Positions 59,833 through 64,000 of a stretch of DNA of 64,000 bases are shown one piece after another (position 1 is the first letter of the stretch; each line of letters opens with the position of its first letter). The DNA is from Pseudobacillus lumedeiriae (GTDB lineage: Bacteria > Bacillota > Bacilli > Bacillales > Domibacillaceae). The notes beneath the pieces were generated by a model. The model did no database searches. It worked only from the letters and a program-made list of their open reading frames with translations, and was not told the origin of the DNA. Location of the stretch: assembly GCF_044891285.1 (NCBI RefSeq), contig NZ_JAUIYO010000002.1, positions 186,001 to 250,000 of the forward strand, written 5' to 3'. The position numbers and the translations under genes are program-made.

Positions 59833-61137
59833 ATGGAACCATTCGTTAATGTGATTGGAGCGGGCCTGGCGGGAAGTGAAGCTGCTTTTCAAATCGCTGA
59901 GCGGGGCGTGAAAGTGAATTTATTTGAAATGCGCCCAGTCAGACAAACCCCTGCTCATCATACAGATAAGTTTGCGGAACTTGTTTGCAGCAATTCACTG
60001 CGGGCAAATGCTCTCACCAATGCGGTTGGCGTATTAAAAGAAGAGATGAGAGTGTTAAATTCAGTCATTATTTCGTCAGCAGACCATTGCTCTGTTCCAG
60101 CCGGGGGGGCGCTTGCGGTTGATCGCCATGAATTTGCCGGCAATGTTACGGAGCGCGTGAAAAATCATCCGAACGTGACGGTATTTAACGAAGAAGTGAC
60201 CGATATTCCAGAAGGCATTACCGTTATTGCTACCGGCCCGCTGACCAGTGAATCTTTGTCGCAGACACTGAAAGAATTAACTGGTGAAGAATATCTCTAT
60301 TTTTATGATGCTGCCGCTCCTATTATTGAGAAAGACAGCATAGATATGAATAAGGCTTATTTAAAATCGCGTTATGATAAAGGGGAAGCCGCTTATTTAA
60401 ATTGTCCAATGACAGAAGAAGAGTTTGACAGATTTTATGAGGCGCTCATTACAGCGGAAACGGTTCCTTTAAAAGAATTTGAGAAAGAAATTTTCTTTGA
60501 AGGATGTATGCCTGTAGAAGTTCTGGCTAAGCGTGGAAAGAAAACGCTGTTGTTTGGACCGATGAAGCCAGTTGGATTAGAAGATCCTAAAACAGGTAAA
60601 AGACCGTATGCAGTCGTGCAGCTGCGCCAGGATGATGCAGCCGGAACGCTTTACAACATCGTTGGTTTCCAAACACATTTAAAATGGGGACCGCAAAAAG
60701 AGGTGCTGCAGCTGATTCCAGGTCTTGAACAGGCTGAAGTTGTCCGTTATGGAGTGATGCACCGAAACACATTCATTAATTCTCCAAAAGTATTAAAGCC
60801 GACATATCAGTTTAAAGATCGCAATGACTTATTCTTTGCTGGACAAATGACAGGTGTTGAAGGCTATGTGGAGTCCGCAGCAAGCGGTTTAGTTGCTGGA
60901 ATAAATGCAGCGCGTCTTGCCTTAGGAGAGGAGCCAGTAGTGGTGCCGGCAGAAACAGCTCTTGGCAGTATGGCTCATTATATTACGACAACGAACGAAA
61001 AAAACTTCCAGCCGATGAATGCGAACTTTGGTTTATTTCCTGATCTTCCGGTTAAAATTAGAAATAAGAAAGAAAGGTATGAAGCACACGCTAAGCGGGC
61101 ATTGGAAACAATTCACACTTTTTCGAAAAGTTTGTAA
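59833..61137 (+). CDS. trmFO: Folate-dependent tRNA (uracil-54 C5)-methyltransferase
   Basis: The 434-residue flavoprotein makes ribothymidine 54 in tRNA with methylenetetrahydrofolate as carbon source (formerly Gid). The N-terminal FAD loop is VIGAGLAGSEAA (7-18), followed by FEMRPVR and ELVCSNSLRANAL. Conserved Cys residues in CSN and LNCP are candidates for the catalytic ones. The C terminus has FAGQMTGVEGYVESAASG. CAGGAGGC precedes the ATG. A TATAAT at 59791 may be its -10 box, although no good -35 is seen. Confidence 0.96.
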   Translation: MEPFVNVIGAGLAGSEAAFQIAERGVKVNLFEMRPVRQTPAHHTDKFAELVCSNSLRANALTNAVGVLKEEMRVLNSVIISSADHCSVPAGGALAVDRHEFAGNVTERVKNHPNVTVFNEEVTDIPEGITVIATGPLTSESLSQTLKELTGEEYLYFYDAAAPIIEKDSIDMNKAYLKSRYDKGEAAYLNCPMTEEEFDRFYEALITAETVPLKEFEKEIFFEGCMPVEVLAKRGKKTLLFGPMKPVGLEDPKTGKRPYAVVQLRQDDAAGTLYNIVGFQTHLKWGPQKEVLQLIPGLEQAEVVRYGVMHRNTFINSPKVLKPTYQFKDRNDLFFAGQMTGVEGYVESAASGLVAGINAARLALGEEPVVVPAETALGSMAHYITTTNEKNFQPMNANFGLFPDLPVKIRNKKERYEAHAKRALETIHTFSKSL

Positions 61138-61197
61138 ACTTTCTTGCAAGGGGTAATTGATTGTGATACTATTTAGTAGCTTTAACGGGGTGTGCAT

Positions 61198-62100
61198 ATG
61201 ACAAAAACTTCCAATGAATATTTACAATCTTTTATCGAGTTTCTACAAATCGAAAAACAGTACTCTAATTACACGATCGAGTATTATCAATACGATATTG
61301 AAGAATTTCTTAAGTTCACTAATGAACAAAGTATTGAGGATTTGAAAGATGTCGAGTATTCGGACGCGCGTTTGTATTTAACGGCCTTACATGAAAAACA
61401 ATTGTCCCGCTCTACTATTGCTAGAAGGGTTTCCAGTTTACGCAGCTTTTTTCGTTTTTTATCCAGGGAACAGGTCATAACGGAGAATCCTTTCTTGCTC
61501 GTGCAGCAGCAAAAAGGGGCAAAGAAGCTCCCATCCTTTTTTTACGAAGAAGAGATGGAAGAGCTTTTTGCTGTGTGTGAAGGAGAAGAGCCTTTACAGA
61601 TCCGCAACAAAGCAATATTGGAGCTTTTATATGCAACAGGCATTCGTGTGAGTGAATGTACAGGGATCGAATTAACGCATATTGATTTTGATCTTTCTGT
61701 GTTACTCGTAAAAGGAAAAGGGAATAAAGAACGGTACGTGCCTTTCGGAAGCTTTGCCCATGAGGCAATAGAGCGATACATAGCAACCGCGAGACACTTT
61801 CTCATGAAGTCCGCAGACAGCCATTCTTTTTTATTCGTTAACCACCGAGGCAGACCGCTGACTCCGAGAGGCATTCGCCATATTTTAACAAAATTGATCG
61901 AGAAAGCTTCCTTAACAAGAAAGATTCATCCTCATATGCTGCGCCACACATTTGCTACTCATCTGTTAAACAATGGAGCAGATTTGAGAACGGTTCAGGA
62001 ACTGCTTGGACATGATCATCTATCTTCTACTCAAGTATATACGCATGTGACGAAAGAACATTTGAGAAAGACGTATGTAATTCATCATCCCCGTGCGTAA
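61198..62100 (+). CDS. xerC: Tyrosine recombinase XerC (CodV)
   Basis: The 300-residue recombinase resolves chromosome dimers at dif with a second recombinase. An N-terminal SAM-like core-binding domain (about 8-95) precedes the catalytic domain with Arg150, Lys174, His246, Arg249, His272 and the nucleophile Tyr281. An upstream GTG would add two residues; I prefer the ATG after GGGGTG. It leads the codV-clpQ-clpY(-codY) cluster typical of Bacillus. Confidence 0.96.
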   Translation: MTKTSNEYLQSFIEFLQIEKQYSNYTIEYYQYDIEEFLKFTNEQSIEDLKDVEYSDARLYLTALHEKQLSRSTIARRVSSLRSFFRFLSREQVITENPFLLVQQQKGAKKLPSFFYEEEMEELFAVCEGEEPLQIRNKAILELLYATGIRVSECTGIELTHIDFDLSVLLVKGKGNKERYVPFGSFAHEAIERYIATARHFLMKSADSHSFLFVNHRGRPLTPRGIRHILTKLIEKASLTRKIHPHMLRHTFATHLLNNGADLRTVQELLGHDHLSSTQVYTHVTKEHLRKTYVIHHPRA

Positions 62101-62121
62101 GTAAAGGAGGAATTGGAATTT

Positions 62122-62667
62122 ATGGAACAGTTTCATGCAACCACGATTTTTGCTGTTCATCATAAAGGTGAGTGTGCAATGTCTGGTGACGGGCAAGTGA
62201 CGTTCGGGAATGCCGTCGTTATGAAGCATACAGCGAGAAAAGTACGTAAATTATTTAATGGAAAAGTACTTGCCGGCTTTGCCGGGTCTGTTGCTGATGC
62301 GTTCACGCTGTTTGAACTATTTGAGCACAAGCTTGAAGAATATAACGGCAATTTGCAGCGTGCAGCGGTAGAGCTTGCCAAAGAATGGCGTTCTGATAAA
62401 GTGTTACGCCGGCTGGAAGCGATGCTGATCGTGATGGATCGCTCAAATATTTTGCTCGTTTCCGGAACAGGAGAAGTCATTGAACCGGATGATGGCATTT
62501 TAGCGATTGGTTCTGGAGGCAATTTTGCTTTAGCAGCGGGCCGCGCATTGAAAACTTATTCGGGAGAATATTTGACAGCAAGAGAAATCGCTAAAGCTTC
62601 CTTAGAAATTGCCGGCGAGATCTGTGTATATACGAATGATCAAATCATAGTGGAAGAACTGGAGTAA
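62122..62667 (+). CDS. hslV: ATP-dependent protease subunit HslV (ClpQ)
   Basis: The 181-residue subunit forms the double-ring peptidase core of HslUV/ClpYQ. The mature-type sequence TTIFAVHHKG begins at Thr7, after a short leader MEQFHA. SGDGQVTFG and AGSVADAFTLFE are family signatures. Alignment with E. coli HslV (MTTIVSV) makes Thr7 the catalytic N-terminal residue after cleavage. The ATG chosen lies 11 bases after AAAGGAGG and gives the same length as B. subtilis ClpQ. A TTG two bases after that site is too close. Confidence 0.96.
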   Translation: MEQFHATTIFAVHHKGECAMSGDGQVTFGNAVVMKHTARKVRKLFNGKVLAGFAGSVADAFTLFELFEHKLEEYNGNLQRAAVELAKEWRSDKVLRRLEAMLIVMDRSNILLVSGTGEVIEPDDGILAIGSGGNFALAAGRALKTYSGEYLTAREIAKASLEIAGEICVYTNDQIIVEELE

Positions 62668-62680
62668 AGGAGTGAAAAAC

Positions 62681-64000
62681 GTGGAGAGAAAATCACTACA
62701 ATTGACACCGAGACAAATTGTGGAACGGCTTGACCAATACATTGTCGGCCAAAAAGACGCAAAAAAAGCGGTGGCCGTTGCTCTGCGCAACCGTTATCGG
62801 CGGAGTCTATTAAGCGATGAGATTCGAGATGAAGTCATTCCTAAAAATATATTAATGATCGGACCGACAGGGGTCGGGAAGACAGAGATTGCCCGGCGGA
62901 TTGCGAAGCTGTCAGGAGCTCCTTTTATTAAAGTAGAAGCAACAAAATTTACAGAAGTCGGCTATGTTGGACGGGATGTAGAGTCGATGGTCCGCGACTT
63001 GGCTGAAACAGCGATAAGAGTTGTGAAAGAAGAAAAGGTACAATCTGTACAAGAGCCGGCAAAAGAAGCGGCTAATCGCCGTCTTGTTGAACTGCTCGTT
63101 CCTGAAAAAAAGAAAACAGGTAATATGAAAAACCCATTTGAAATGCTATTTGGCGGGGGCGGCCAGGATCAGCAGGCAGACATGGAGGACTCTCAAGAAG
63201 AATCATCCATTCGCGAGCGGAGAAGAATGATTGCTGATAAGCTGGCGCGCGGTGAGATGGAAAATGAAGTAGTCACGATTGAAATCGAGGAGCAGCCGCC
63301 ATCTATGTTCGACATGTTCCAAGGTTCTGGCATGGAACAGATGGGCATGAATATGCAGGATGTACTCGGTGGACTATTGCCAAAGCAAAAGAAGAAGAGG
63401 AAATTGCCAGTAAAGGAAGCGCGTCAAGTGTTAATTAATGAAGAAGCCCAAAAGCTGATTGACATGGACGATGTAACGCAGGAGGCAGTTAGACGGGCAG
63501 AGCAGACGGGCATTATCTTTATTGATGAAATTGATAAAGTAGCAGCTAAAGGTGCAGCATCTTCATCAGCCAGTGTGTCAAGAGAGGGTGTCCAAAGAGA
63601 TATCCTGCCGATCGTGGAAGGCTCAACCGTTGTGACAAAATACGGTTCGGTGAAAACAGACCATATCCTATTTATTGCAGCAGGCGCTTTTCATATGGCT
63701 AAACCATCGGATCTTATTCCAGAGCTGCAAGGGCGTTTTCCAATTCGCGTGGAGCTGAAGAAACTATCTGTTGAAGACTTTGTGCGCATCTTAGTTGAGC
63801 CGGACAATGCTTTAATGAAACAATATATTGCTTTATTAGAAACAGAAGGTATAGAAATTGAATTTTCTGACGATGCTATTGAACGAATAGCAGAAATTGC
63901 CTTTGAAGTGAATCAAAGCACAGATAACATCGGTGCGCGGCGGCTTCATACTATTATGGAAAAGCTATTGGAAGATTTATCTTTTGAAGCACCTGATATT
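62681..64000 (+). CDS. hslU: ATP-dependent protease ATPase subunit HslU (ClpY), 3' end cut by the window
   Basis: The AAA+ unfoldase feeds substrates to HslV. The start is GTG after AAAGGAGTG, and 440 codons are open to the window end; the family is about 465 residues, so only the C-terminal tail is missing. The N terminus has LTPRQIVERLDQYIVGQ, Walker A GPTGVGKT at 61-68 and the pore loop GYVGRDVE. The long I domain follows. Walker B IIFIDEIDK and the sensor-2 segment NIGARRLH are present. codY is expected next but lies outside. Confidence 0.97.
   Translation, partial: MERKSLQLTPRQIVERLDQYIVGQKDAKKAVAVALRNRYRRSLLSDEIRDEVIPKNILMIGPTGVGKTEIARRIAKLSGAPFIKVEATKFTEVGYVGRDVESMVRDLAETAIRVVKEEKVQSVQEPAKEAANRRLVELLVPEKKKTGNMKNPFEMLFGGGGQDQQADMEDSQEESSIRERRRMIADKLARGEMENEVVTIEIEEQPPSMFDMFQGSGMEQMGMNMQDVLGGLLPKQKKKRKLPVKEARQVLINEEAQKLIDMDDVTQEAVRRAEQTGIIFIDEIDKVAAKGAASSSASVSREGVQRDILPIVEGSTVVTKYGSVKTDHILFIAAGAFHMAKPSDLIPELQGRFPIRVELKKLSVEDFVRILVEPDNALMKQYIALLETEGIEIEFSDDAIERIAEIAFEVNQSTDNIGARRLHTIMEKLLEDLSFEAPDI

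Overview
The window is a chromosomal core region of a low-GC Gram-positive, spore-forming member of the Bacillaceae. The evidence is SpoVM, the B. subtilis-type gene order from the pyr operon to clpQ/clpY, GGAGG-type ribosome binding sites, frequent GTG/TTG starts, U-tract terminators and TTGACA/TATAAT promoters. I cannot name the species. Nearly everything lies on the + strand; only rqcH and rpmB are clearly on the - strand. No rRNA, tRNA, insertion sequence, prophage or CRISPR array was seen.

Layout. (1) 1-8.5 kb: pyrimidine operon pyrC(partial)-carA-carB-pyrK-pyrD-pyrF-pyrE, with almost every junction overlapping, closed by a bidirectional terminator facing rqcH. The sulfate-assimilation (cysH) operon that follows pyrE in B. 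subtilis is absent. (2) 10.5-28.3 kb: Ca2+ P-type ATPase, then a housekeeping block yicC-remA-gmk-rpoZ, coaBC-priA-def-fmt-rsmB-rlmN-prpC-prkC-rsgA-rpe, then thiN-spoVM. (3) 28.3-34.6 kb: rpmB (-), Asp23-family yloU, FakA-like yloV, sdaAB-sdaAA, recG. (4) 34.6-38.6 kb: fatty-acid and phospholipid genes fapR-plsX-fabD-fabG-acpP with a FapR operator. (5) 38.7-49.1 kb: rnc-smc-ftsY-ylxM-ffh-rpsP-ylqD-rimM-trmD-rplS, i.e. RNase III, chromosome condensation, the signal recognition particle and ribosome assembly. The small KH-domain gene khpA (ylqC), expected between rpsP and ylqD, is missing. (6) 49.3-54.1 kb: signal peptidase I, rbgA, rnhB and the ylqG-ylqH pair. (7) 54.3-64 kb: sucC-sucD, dprA, topA, trmFO, xerC(codV)-hslV(clpQ)-hslU(clpY, cut by the window end).

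The most interesting non-gene signal is a family of roughly 75-140-bp structured repeats after fabG (two in tandem), smc, ffh and rpsP, plus one inverted copy before ylxM. The copies share unpaired motifs (GACAAG on the left, ACCTCGAG or a variant on the right). Their helices show compensatory base changes, for example AGCCCC/GGGGCT in one copy and TGGGGC/GCCCCA in its neighbour, and CAAAT/ATTTG versus CATATG or CATAAG/CTTATG. This is what a conserved RNA or DNA fold would leave. Other points to check are two consecutive perfect hairpins inside the 5' end of pyrK, a FliK-like/FlhB-C-terminal-like gene pair (ylqG-ylqH) apart from any flagellar gene seen here, an HslV whose N terminus carries a propeptide and no serine at position 2, and a probable CTG start for dprA.
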